Assembly (NCBI RefSeq): GCF_000003815.2 | Contig: NW_023365781.1 | Span: 56,465 to 120,464 of the forward strand | DNA from: Branchiostoma floridae | Lineage: Eukaryota > Chordata > Leptocardii > Amphioxiformes > Branchiostomatidae | Reading direction: 5' to 3' | Length of the DNA stretch: 64,000 nucleotides | Shown here: in pieces, positions 48,960 through 61,300 of the stretch | Position numbering within the stretch: the stretch's first letter is position 1 | Layout: every line of letters starts with the position of its first letter | Notes under the pieces: generated by a model | What the model was told of the DNA's origin: nothing | Databases searched by the model: none | The model's input: only the letters and a program-made list of their open reading frames with translations | Position numbers and translations under genes: made by a program

Positions 48960-49395
48960 GATGTACAATCTATGGGGACTGAGACCTGGATGGATGTTTG
49001 CGGCTGTATTCCCAGGTTGGAAACCCGGGTGGGTGTTTGCAAGTGTGTTCCCAGGATTAGTGACCTGTGTGGGTTTTTATAGGTATGTTCTCAGGGTTGG
49101 AGACCTGGGTGGTGTGTACATAGGGTTGGAAACCCGTGGGTGTGTACCCTGGGTTGGAGACCCAGATGGGTGTGTTCCCAGGGTTGTTGATGCAGGTGGG
49201 TGTGTACCAAGGGCTGGAGACCCAGATGGGTGTGTACCAAGGGTTGTTGACACGGGTGGGTGTGTACCAAGATGGGTGTGTACCCAGGGTTGGAGACCTG
49301 GGTGTGTGTGTGCCCAGGGCTGGAGACCCAGATGGGTTTGTACCGAGGGTTGGTGAGCCGGATGGGTGTGTTCCCAGTATTGTTGACCCGGGTGG
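48960..49395. repeat. Minisatellite abutting the huntingtin stop codon
   Basis: About 13 diverged units of roughly 30-33 bp, of the type gggttggagacccagatggg followed by tgtgt. The array ends within a few bases of the huntingtin TGA (49400-49402), so it would form the start of the 3' UTR. Open frames on either strand are repeat artefacts. Confidence 0.9.
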
Positions 49396-49399
49396 GTGT

Positions 49400-52300
49400 T
49401 CAGTGGATGAGTTGGATGAGCTGCAGATAGGGACCGTCGGGAGCAGACGATGACGCAGCCTGGAAGATGGACTCAAACGCTCGTCTGTCCAGCTCCTCTG
49501 TGATCTAACAAGACAAAGCCATGCATACCTTTTGTACAATTCAAGAATGGTTTGGAAGCACATCTGGCAAAAGCGTAGTTGGATAGATGAGAGAACCTAT
49601 AAAAACTCTTCCTTTACAAACACTATGCAAGAAAAAACACTTTTATTCCTTTGTTCACACTCCATTTTTTGGAAAAGAATACATGTCACAATAGTAAGCA
49701 TATATCCACCTATAATGAATGAAAGAAAGAAAAAAAGAATTCAGAGTAAAAATGTTGCTGGTACCTGGTTCTTGTAGAAGTCCAGCGCAGTGATACAGAA
49801 GAGTTTCCGGTCAACAGTCTCCATCAGACCCATGCGCCCGATCACATGGGGTAATCTTACACAAGGTGTCAAGGATTAGCTTACTGCACACTGAACATAA
49901 TTTACACATACATGTACTGGTAAATTTCCTAAGGCTTACAAACCTTCGACTTATGAACGGCTTACTACGAACCAAAGAAATCTTTTCACCCACAATAAGT
50001 CCAGTGGTCTGAAAATGGACTTACTCAAGAAAGACTGAAGTCTGAAGACTTACTTAATTGGTGTGAATGACTTACTCTGGATAACAGTCCAGCAACAGCC
50101 CTCAGACAATTCGAAATGGAGTGGACTTCCTGTGGAGGCAACCCCCCCTCTGGTGCAGGTTCGTAAGTCCACTTACAGTCTACATTCATCCCAGGTTTGC
50201 AAGTGTCTAATGGTGAATCAACAAAAAACATGCACCAACTACAATGTACTCCCTAGGCATGGGGGACCTAACTGCTACATGATCAGCACCAAGGCTAGGA
50301 AGAGTAAATGTGGAGCTTTGCTTCATCCCAAATTTGCCTGAACTCTCCAATCACTTCCATACAGTCAAGTCATACTGTAGTCCGACATGTCTTCATGATC
50401 AATAATCAAAAGCAGCAAATACAATTATGTACAGTATAGAAAACACACAATAAATGCCATTTTTGCCTTCTGTTACACCTCACCTTATGCACATATAGTG
50501 CCAGATAAGTCCATAAGTATATAGCACCCTTCCCATATAAAAGTACCCACCTTTTCCCTATTCAGAAGGTTTCTAATGTTTGCTTTAGAGGATATAAAAT
50601 GTATATCCGAAAAGTTTCCTTATTGCCAATGTGATTCCAATGTGTTTCATGGTAATCAATCACTCATTGGAGGGGAGCATACTATATTTAGTAGACAACA
50701 GGCTGTGGGTGGAGTAATTGGTCACGGATATTAGCTATGATTCTTTTGGATTTTGCATGACTTGTGTATTCTTCAGTCATACATTGGCATCACAATAGAA
50801 AAGTGTTCCACTATGTTTTTACTGTATGACAGATCTTCGTGAGGGACTGTAACAAAGGATACAGTGCACAGACCCAGGGGTTGGTGGAGGCGCTGAGGAA
50901 GAAGCAGGTGAGGCTCCAGGTTGCCATGGCGACAGGTGTACGCTGGGTGAAGTTGGAGAGGGACAGCATGACCCAGTCCCGCACCACCTGCTGCTGGTCA
51001 CGCTCATGCAGGTTGTGGAACACCTGGAGGGGGGGGGGGGGGTGTTACATGTACAACACTGTTTCGCTTAACAGGTAAACCAGCTTTACAGGTAACAAAA
51101 TACATTTGTTATGCTGGGTATGACATGACTGAAGAACATTTTTTTCTCATGTTTGGAATACAGTGGGCGAAGCTCACGAGAAGTTTGCCAGAAGTTGTTC
51201 CTTTGCAGTTGTTGAAGACCTAATGAAAGTCACTTTGTTGTAATTTCGTTGTGTCAATAAAGATAATAAGATGCTTGAATCCCTTACCAATTTAAAATTA
51301 GATTTAGTCATTATTTTGTTCAATGATAAGTGTCATGCATAGGATATAGCAGCAGTCAGACCTACAGGACCTTTGCTGAGCCAGTGTTCAATATTGACTA
51401 AAGTCATGTACTCTTAAATACAGATATTATCCTACCAAAATTGACTTATATCATTTCTCTGATAGATGAGTATACGACAAAGTGAGACTTACATCATATA
51501 AAACCTTCGCCATGAGTTGTGGGTGAGGCTGCTGGGAGGACAGGAACTCCCCAATGACCTTGTTCATGATATCCTGGGCGGGGAAAAAGTCGTCCAGGAA
51601 GGTCGGAAGGATCCGCGCCACCACGCGCGCCTCGCACGGGAAACCTTTCCGGATCCTGCACAGAATGAATGAAGAAAATGTAGACAACATAATCAATCAT
51701 GTAGGAAAGATCATAGTAAAGACATGATTGCAGTTTACTTTGCAACATTGTGTAATCAAAGTAACATTACAATTTTATTCATTTAAATGATATGAATAAG
51801 TCAAATGATGCTACTTCACGTTACATACATATGTATGTTACTTATCGTCAACATTCATTATATTGCTGCCTGGCACAAAAGAAAAACACTGTCATCATGG
51901 CCTTCTCACTGACAAGAACGTCTTGAAAACTTCTGAAGAGAGCATAAATTGTATCATGGGCATTACTGATGATGTACCCACTAGCAATTTAGAAGTCTCT
52001 TTAAATCCACTGATCTTTAAATGGTGTAGAGTGCGTGATGTGTTGTTGAACTGATTTTGACAGAAAGTTCGGAATGGGACCGGTCAAAAGAATTGGTATG
52101 ACTCATTACGCTAGAGGTGTCAGAACTTCTCTGTTCCTTAATCAATTCACAGCATGTTAGGGACAATAAGGACAAGTGATTTCCCATCCTTGAGTCATTT
52201 GACTCAATCGTTCTTGTATGACCTGTTGATGGTGTTGACTAGGAGAGGAACTTGGACGGAGACTTGAAATACTCCTCTAGCTGCCAGTAGCTTCTAGATT

Positions 52301-55300
52301 TCAGATGTATGTAGAGAGGTGACATACGTGTGTGCATGTCTGGATGTAAAGAGAATGGTTCCAGGGTATGGAGTTACCTTTGTGACTGAGGCACTAAATA
52401 TGCAGATATGGACTATACTGTCTTGTCTATACTGACCTGGAAAAAGAGGGGTGTTTTCTAACTTGAGATATTACTGATAACACAACAATCCTGACCTATC
52501 AAAGAGTACTGTGACCCTCTCCATGGCAACAATGAGTGACTCGTTGTCGGGCGTGGTTGGTTCGGAGCGCCCACTGCTGGTGTCGCTGCCCGTGTCCCCT
52601 GCGTCCTTCCCGGTGTACATACAGGTCAGCATCAGGCCCAGCGCTGCGATGGCTCGGGGTGGGCTGGGCAGGCACAGTCTGGGGAACACACGTTCAACAG
52701 GTAACAGTGATTACATGTATCTTCACCTTATGCTACCAAGACAAACACAAATGTGCAGCCATATCAAAACAGCACTTCTACTGCCTTACACTTCCATTCC
52801 ACTTGAGGCTGCGACCTTGCTGCAATTGCTGTCTTTAACAAGACAGTACACATTTCTATCTTGTATCATATTCCCAAAGCCAAATTTTTGTTGGTCAGCA
52901 ATTGTTGCCTAGTAGGGGGGCTTAATTGTAAGACAAAGTTAAGGTAACAGAAGATTGTCAAGATAAACCATACATCAAAAACATCAGTGCACCAGGTTTT
53001 CACACTACCAATGATTCTTTCCATGGTGAAATAAAGTTATACCATATCACGGTACTTATGATACCCATACGAGGCTTAGCGTGGTCAGTATTTAGCTTCA
53101 ATATTAGGAGTTCTAGCTGTCCTCTGTTCTTACTTTTTTTTCAAAGATGAATGTGTATGTACAATCAGACCTGTACAAGTGACCAGTGCACCTCACCAAT
53201 GTTACCACTTTATCCAATAGATTTCCTTTCACAAAAGCATTAAGAATCCTGCCTCTAGTTATAACCTGCCCACATACATCATCATTATTGTTGGTTGGTT
53301 GAGCTCCTTTATGGTCAGGCATAACTGTATTCAAACAGATTTCCAAATTGTACAAGTCATGTGAATGTTTCTCTGTAAAATGTAAATAGCCTACACGCAC
53401 CTGTCCACACTGAGTTTGACCAGTGGTTCTGCCTCGTGCCCGGTCAGTACCCTGGTGACCAGAAGCCGCTCCAGCCCGCGCACCACGGCATGGTACACGG
53501 GCGCGGGAGTCACCTCCTCGCTCCCCGAGGCTGTGGTGATGGCAGCTTGCAGCATGGTGGACTGTGCAAATGGAATACTTCTGATTCAGCATTTTCCCTA
53601 CTATTTCAGCACATGTACATTTTTATAATGTATGGCAGCATGTTTTCATTGATAATAGAAGAGTGTACCTCTACTTAAGGACCACCTTGACATTGTAACA
53701 GCATGGTCCAATTAAAATGCCTTTGATTCATCATTTTTCCTACTGTTGCAGCACATGTGCACAGCAAGTTAGAAGTGACTACCGCTACATAAGGACCACC
53801 TGCATGGCCACATTTTGGTGGAACCTGTCTGGTTATTTTTCAATGTTTCAGTTAGAATCAAGTAAATTTGTGGTCATCTGTCTGCTGGAACTATAATTCT
53901 ATTGACTTCAAACAATTAAGCAACTTTAATTCTATCTCAGCACATTTATAGCAGAACCTAGTACATTTTATTATAGATCACATGAACTGTTTTCAACACA
54001 AGCTTTCTCGTTAATTGAGTATCAAAAGCATGAATTTTTACATCATATAAAGTTTCCCTAACAAAAGTTGAGAACTAACTGTACCTTAAAGTCTGACTCC
54101 TTCAGGTCCTCCTGGTAGTGCTCCATCAGATAGAAGGCTGTAGCCCACATGGCCAACGCATGGGGCTCCACATGTACAATACAGCACCTGGTACAATACA
54201 GGGTGTTACTATAGGAAATATAGCACATGGCCAACACATGGGGCTCCACATGTACAATACAGCACCTGGTACAATACAGGGTGTTAATATAGGAAATATA
54301 GCACATGGCCAACACATGGGGCTCCACATGTACAATACAGCACCTGGTACAATACAGGGTGTTAATATAGGAAATATAGCACATGGCCAACACATGGGGC
54401 TCCACATGTACAATACAGCACCTGGTACAATACAGGGTGTTAATATAGGAAATATAGCACATGGCCAACACATGGGGCTCCACATGTACAATACAGCACC
54501 TGGTACAATACAGGGTGTTACTATAGGAAATATAGCACATAGCCAACACATGGGGCTCCACATGTACAATACAGCACCTGGTACAATACAGGGTGTTACT
54601 ATAGGAAATATAGCACATGGCCAACACATGGGGCTCCACATGTACAATACAGCACCTGGTACAATACAGGGTGTTACTATAGGAAATATAGCACATGGCC
54701 AACACATGGGGCTCCACATGTACAATACAGCACCTGGTACAATACAGGGTGTTAATATAGGAAATATAGCACATGGCCAACACATGGGGCTCCACATGTA
54801 CAATACAGCACCTGGTACAATACAGGGTGTTACTATAGTGCAATGGCCTAGTGGGTAGAGTGTTCGCCTTGCATTCGGTAGGTCGTGAGTTCAATCCCCG
54901 GCCGAGTCATACCAAAGACTTTAAAAATGGTACATGCTTCTTTCTGTGCTTAGCACTCAGCATTCTGGAAAGAGTATGGAAGTTGAACACACTACCAGTG
55001 GACTAGCCCCCTGCTGTACGTAGTGATTGCGTTGTGTGGCCCAAGGGCTACTGAAACGGAGATGGGCGCCGCCCTATGCGCCATCAGGCGCGGGAAGGAA
55101 CTTTGACTTTGACTATAGGAAGTATAGTACATGGCCAACACATGGGGCTCCACATGTACAATACAGCACCTGGTACAATACAGGGTGTTACTATAGGAAA
55201 TATAGCACATGGCCAACACATGGGGCTCCACATGTACAATACAGCACCTGGTACAATACAGGGTGAACACTATAGCAAATATAGCACATGGTTGAAGAAA

Positions 55301-58300
55301 TACTGTTAAAACCTAAGTAACAGCATGTACTTAATGTATCAAGACATAAGCTGCATTCACAACATGGCATCTAAACTGAGCCTGAGACAAATAACAACAC
55401 GTAAACTGCACATATTTCACACATTTCAAAATGAAAAACTAAGGAAAGTAAATACCTTCTGGGTAAAGAAATTTTGACTAAAACTTGAACAATTGGAAAG
55501 GCAAAGACTTCCTTTGAAATGTTGGAACTAAGATATTGGCATTTACAATGGTTTAGGGTTTGATACAAATGCAGAATGGTATACCTCGAATGCAATTTTT
55601 TTTCAAATTGAAAAAAAAAAATGAACTGGCCAAATACAAGAACCAAGAAATTGATTTGAGACCAATGGTATATGTTGAAAGCACAGCCTCCCATACTTAC
55701 AGGACAATGCATGCAATTATACGATGCAATTAAAGGTTCTTTGCCAAATGCCCATTATAATGACAATATTGAGACTTACTGTGCAATGGGTGGGATGCTC
55801 TTGCTGAGGTAGTCCTGCAGTACCGGCACCAGCAGCTTGGTGGCCTCGGATGGCCCTGCCTCCAGAATGTACAGACTACCATACACACTGCCCACCTGGG
55901 GAAAGGGAGGAGAAATTATTGAGTTTTGTTTGTATTAGCCTTTATCTATTCATGAATAACTCAATTTGGTCTACTGCCTGTTCTTCAATGACGTCATGAG
56001 AGAAGAGGTAATATTTAGCAAAGATACAGACTATCCCGGGTATGTGACTGAAGTCCTAATAAATCCTTCAAGATATAGTCCAGATAAACCCATAAGATTA
56101 CTTAATGCTATGACCAAAACAACTATTTGAAACAAAACGAACATTTTGTGTACTACGGTTTATAGATAAGTGCTGCTCTTCCATATTCATCTATCAACAA
56201 ATAACTAACTCATGCATATACTGTCAGTACTATGAGTTACCAGTAGTTGCTGTGGAAAATCCTGGCTTTTCTAAGAGGAAGCTGGCCAGAAACCTTAGGG
56301 GTTAGGGTTAGGGTTAGATTTTTGTCATCCACTCAGAGATTAGCTTACAGGCTGGTTACCTTGGTTGGAAGATGTGTGCTCTTTAGAGAAGACTCCAACA
56401 GTTTGGACACCCTTTCAGCGACTGGTCCTTCCTTTGAAACAGAAACAGTTAAAAATGCAGATTTGTCATGACATGAGATCAAGAGATCGAGGATTTGATT
56501 TCTGTGGCACTTTCGCTATAGACGTTGTGTCCAGCTTTCGATCTGGCTTACATACCCTAGGTAAAACCCACTGTAGCAAGATTTTATCCTGTTATATCTA
56601 CTAATTATAGCTTTGAAAGTGAATGTTCCCTACCATGCCCATGACAGCTCCAGCCTTACAGACCCCAGGTACCACATACTGTAGCAGGATTTCATATTCA
56701 CAATAATAATTATAATAAATTATAGATAATAAAGTGAATGTTCCCTACCATGCCCATGACAGCACCAGCCTTACAGACCCCAGGTACCACGTACTGTAGC
56801 AGGATTTCATATTCACAATAATTATTATAGATAAGAAAGTGAATGTTCCCTACCATGCCCATGACAGCACCAGCCTTAAGTTACAGACCCCAGGTACCAC
56901 GTACTGTAGCAGGATTTCATATTCACAATAATTATTATAGATAAGAAAGTGAATGTTCCCTACCATGCCCATGACAGCACCAGCCTTACAGACCCCGGGT
57001 ACCACGTACTGTAGCAGGATTTCGTCCTCCACGGGGTGGATCTTGTTCAGCTCCAGTAGGGAGTCGAACATCCACTCGTACTGACGCAGCTCAGTGAACA
57101 GGTCGGAAATTAGCAAGATCTGCAGACACAGGAGAAAACAAAGTAATTCACATGTCAATCAAAGCATTTATAGTTCAACAGGGCTCCCTCAAATCTGATC
57201 GGACAAGCGGTTGTAAGAAAATTAAAGCTGTTCAGGGGGCCCAAACCTTTGTCTCTTCTTCACTAAGTCCAAGAGCTAACCTGTCAAAAACCCTGACCAT
57301 AGCATGTCCAGAACATGAGATATCTTAATGGAAGTCCTGCCAGAGAAAGCTGCCAGGGAGCCCATAATTCTACCATTTCCCCAACACCATAAAGATGACA
57401 TATATCATGAAGATCTCCAGTTAACCTGTTCACAGAAAAAAAAGACATAAAAACACACACACACACGAAAGCAGGACCTTCTTGCAGAACATAAAAAAAC
57501 GGTGCAGAGAATAAAAGCCTGACTTGGCCACTTCACATACATGGCATTGTACACTGTTACTACACTACAATGTATTGTAGCAGACTACATGGCACAGGAG
57601 TCATAGGGATGGCTGTACTGTATAACACAAATCTAGCAACTAATTGAAATGACTATGGCAAGTGTGGCTTTTCACAAAGCTTGCTATATGATAGAACAAT
57701 TCACAATGACTGAAATGATTCAACGCAAACCAAAAGCACAGTGCAGTGACTGACCGACTTGGCCACCTCACACAGCAGTGGTACGGGTGTCCTGGGCATG
57801 GCTGTGGGCTCCATCCACTGGCTGTACAGCTCCACCAGGAACTGCAGACAGGAGTGGATGTCCAGTCCGCCGCGGAACCGCCGCGGGGTTGTCACCATGG
57901 GCTGGGCCGTCCCCCCACCCTCCTGGTCAGGGAAGTCTGGCTCCTCGTCCGTGTCCGGAGTCTGGTTCAGGATGTGGTTGTCTGACCAGATGGACTTGAT
58001 GGACACCTGTCAATACAGAGCAATTGTACCATTAAATTCAGAAGTGGTCATTATCATCATCAGGGGCAATGGCACCATGATACAACTGTTCATCACATCT
58101 AAAAGACAATGATTCCAGCCACTAAGGCAAGTTAATTATAGAATGGTCTGTACATACACATGTATTGTTATAACCACAATTTAGTCTAACTTCTACTTTA
58201 CACAATTGAACATCAAAACCGCTTTTTCCAATTCTTTTCTTTTGTAAATCTAAAGAAAAACAGTAATCAGTTTCTGAGAAGCCCTGTGAAGTGTCCTGTG

Positions 58301-61300
58301 CACATCTGCGCTGTACAGGCCCCCCCTCCCCCTCATGAAACAGTGACAGTAACTCACATGTCCCAGACCATAGTCTGTGAAGCCCAGTGTCCTATGCACA
58401 TCTGCACTGTACAGGCCCCCCTCCCCCTCTAGTAGCTGCTGCTCTTGCATGTTAAAGTATTGATGATGGGAGCACAGGTCACATCTGAGGGTAAAGGAAA
58501 ATCACAGTCCAACATTATAGGCACATAAATATAGTTTTATTAGTACATATAGCCTAGTTCAAATACAATGGATTTAAAACACCCAATAAATTACAATTAA
58601 TGCTTAGATCTATGATCTTAAATCTAAAATCAAAGCATTTATGAAAAAATATGTTAAACTTTAAAAATAATTTGTTTTCAACATTCAAATCAAAGACAAG
58701 TCAAATATATTACAGACTATCAACCACACTTTAACCGAGACGGGAGCTGATACCGACTCTCAGGCACATTTGACCTTTTGACCTGTTGCTGACGAAACAC
58801 TTTCATTCAGGTCACATGACATAAACTTTTATCAGAGGACTAACAGAAAGCTTGTTGATTAGAGGTTTACTTTGAGTAATGAAATGGCATATTATATATA
58901 GAAATGCTTTCAACATGGTTGTGAATGTACAAACAACAAATTAAAGGCATTTCCAGTTGCATAAGACAACCCACCTTTCTGCTGCTATTGCCATGATTTC
59001 CTTCTCCACAATGTGTCTGACCTGAGCAAGCTTCCTTCCCCACCTGAGACAGGAAATAAGACAGAAACATTTAACACTTAAACATCAATTTCCCATCATA
59101 AATAACAACATACATTGTAAATCATCTGTCTCCGATGTTGAATTGTGTTTTGAAGCTGCTGCCTACCCTGTCTACAGTGACGCCGGCCACTGCCAGGCAT
59201 ACATTGTAGGAAAGGTAAAGGTAAAGGTCCCAAAGCCTTTTTGAGGACAAACACATGTTGGGCAGTGGGTTGTTATTTCACCATCTAGGAGATGGTATTG
59301 GAAGGCGGAGCACTACCACCTTTCCCTCCCCAAACAAAGTCAGAGGCTTCTGAGGTACAGAATGATGTGACTGTTATTTCCCCACCTGGTGTTGATGTAA
59401 GAAGGAGGCTTGCTGCGCGGGCGGTACTCGTACACACTGCTGGCGGGGTTTCCCGGCTGGGGGTGCAGGGTGGAGTCCAGCACCAGGGCAGTGATGGTCC
59501 GCACAGCCAGGACGTTGGCCTGGGTCTTCTCTATCTCCTCCTGAGAAATGATGGTTAAAGCTGTTTTAGACACTTTTAGACACTTCAAACTATAGTTATG
59601 TACATGTGTAGAAGTCAATGAGATACCCTTTGTAAGACGCAAGTATCGAATTATCAGAAAACCTTTTATTGCACATTTCTGCCTCACTGAGCTAAGACCT
59701 GGTCACATTGTAACAATCATAATACATACATATCTGTGTACATACAAATATCTAACCTAGTCTTGACTAGTACATTCGACTTCCTCTTGCTTCTTGGTAA
59801 TTGCTAATGTAGCGAGCTGTATGATTGGTCAGAGTTGGTTTATCGAAGGCTGTAAGTAATGTAAATTTCTCTTTACTATTAAAGTACCTGAAGTGGGCAA
59901 ATTTATTCAACAGATAGCAGAATAGAATGACACTATCGTACAAAAGACAATTCTACATTAAAATGTACTTTGTCTTCTACCTTTACCTAAACTACAAAAT
60001 TGTCAGATTCTTTGCTCTGGAGGACTATATGAGACCTTACCTCCCTACTCTCAGCAGGTACAGTGATGGGCAGGGCACTCAGGATGCCCAGCAAACCTGC
60101 CCACGTCTCCTCAAACTGTGTCCGTGATGTCCAGCCTGGAAATGGCATAAATGTAGGGTCAGTAGATGACATCAACAATGATGACCATCATTCTACCAAC
60201 ACAAGCAGATACTTGAGTACAGGGAGAGGCAGCCTCAGCTCAGGGCTCTAGCCAGCTTGAAATTTTTTTCCGTCAGCCAATTCCCATTGTCGCAAAAATA
60301 GCGAAAACACTGTTCCATGAGTTAGAAAAACTGAACTGAGACCTCGAAAAACGGGTTTTTAATTAGATTATCGTATGCTAAAGGACGCCGACACACTTCG
60401 TCAGTGTGTGGTTTTTACGGCCATGGACGGCGTCCCCAAGCCGCCTGTAGCTTCCATCAAGGATTTTTGTCCGTCAATGTTGACGGATTGGTTTTAAAAA
60501 ATTTCCGTCACACGCAGCAAATTTCCGTCAATTGACGGAAAAACGGACGCTGGCTAGAGCCCTGCCTCAGCTATACATTTCTATGTTATCAACAAGGTAT
60601 AATAACAAGAAAACCAAAAATTAGTTTCCTAAAGAGCTATGGTGAGATGTCACTGGATATGTGGTACTGATTCTTCATTAGAGTGTTTGGCATGTGGTAT
60701 CTTCCTAAAAAAAAGTATTATTACCATTTAGCTTAGCAATTTCAAAAACACTTTTCCATGTTGTACAGAGCTAGAACTTTGTTCCAACAGACTATACAAA
60801 GTTTTAACTCTGTACAATTCAACTACCATCATATGAACTAAGTCTTATATCAAGTCTTCTCTTGATCTTATATATAGCATGTTGACAAATGTCACACATT
60901 ACACCTACCAACAGCATTTATCCTGAAGATGAAGTCCTTCAGCACTTCTCTCTCCTGTAGAAAGTCAAACGGCAGCTCTGGTAGTTTTGTCCCCGTCTCT
61001 CCCCCAGGCGACGCCCCCCAACCCATCTTCCACACGATTGGTGGAGTTCTGGCATAGCTGTTGACCAATGGCAGCCTGGCTAGGTTCAGCACCACGTTCC
61101 TCAGGGGTGCAGCAAGGAACTGTGGGAGTCTGGTGTTACCCGGGGACAGGGTAGTTGTTAGGCACTGCAGCAGCTCACACATCTGTCTGCAGGCCAGAAG
61201 AGCCCTCTGTTGATCTGAAAGTGCATTGCATACCAAAAATACACTAAGTGGATAGAATTTAAACAGACTTTATACATATACTAACTGAGTCCTGATTCTT

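Larger units (their letters stand above)
44802..49399. other. Intergenic region between huntingtin 3' end and CARD-TIR 5' end
   Basis: About 4.6 kb without a supportable gene. It contains a TA microsatellite near 45058, interspersed repeats at about 46000-46400, a MITE at 46988-47216 and a minisatellite at 48960-49395. The right part probably includes the huntingtin 3' UTR and the left part the CARD-TIR promoter. Confidence 0.7.

Noticed and set aside
48901-49563. Gly/Val-rich and Ser/Thr/Pro-rich frames of 105-168 codons
   Set aside because: Products of the ~31-bp minisatellite and overlapping the huntingtin last exon in another frame.
54118-54894. Long open frames (225-278 codons) on both strands of the 78-bp array
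   Set aside because: The unit length is a multiple of three, so any stop-free frame of one unit stays open throughout. Only the minus frame continuous with the huntingtin exon has a possible meaning, and it is reported as a splicing hypothesis and not as a gene.
54839-54915. tRNA-like sequence
   Set aside because: It has A- and B-box-like blocks but no convincing cloverleaf. It continues into a SINE body bounded by target duplications, so it is a SINE head and not a tRNA gene.
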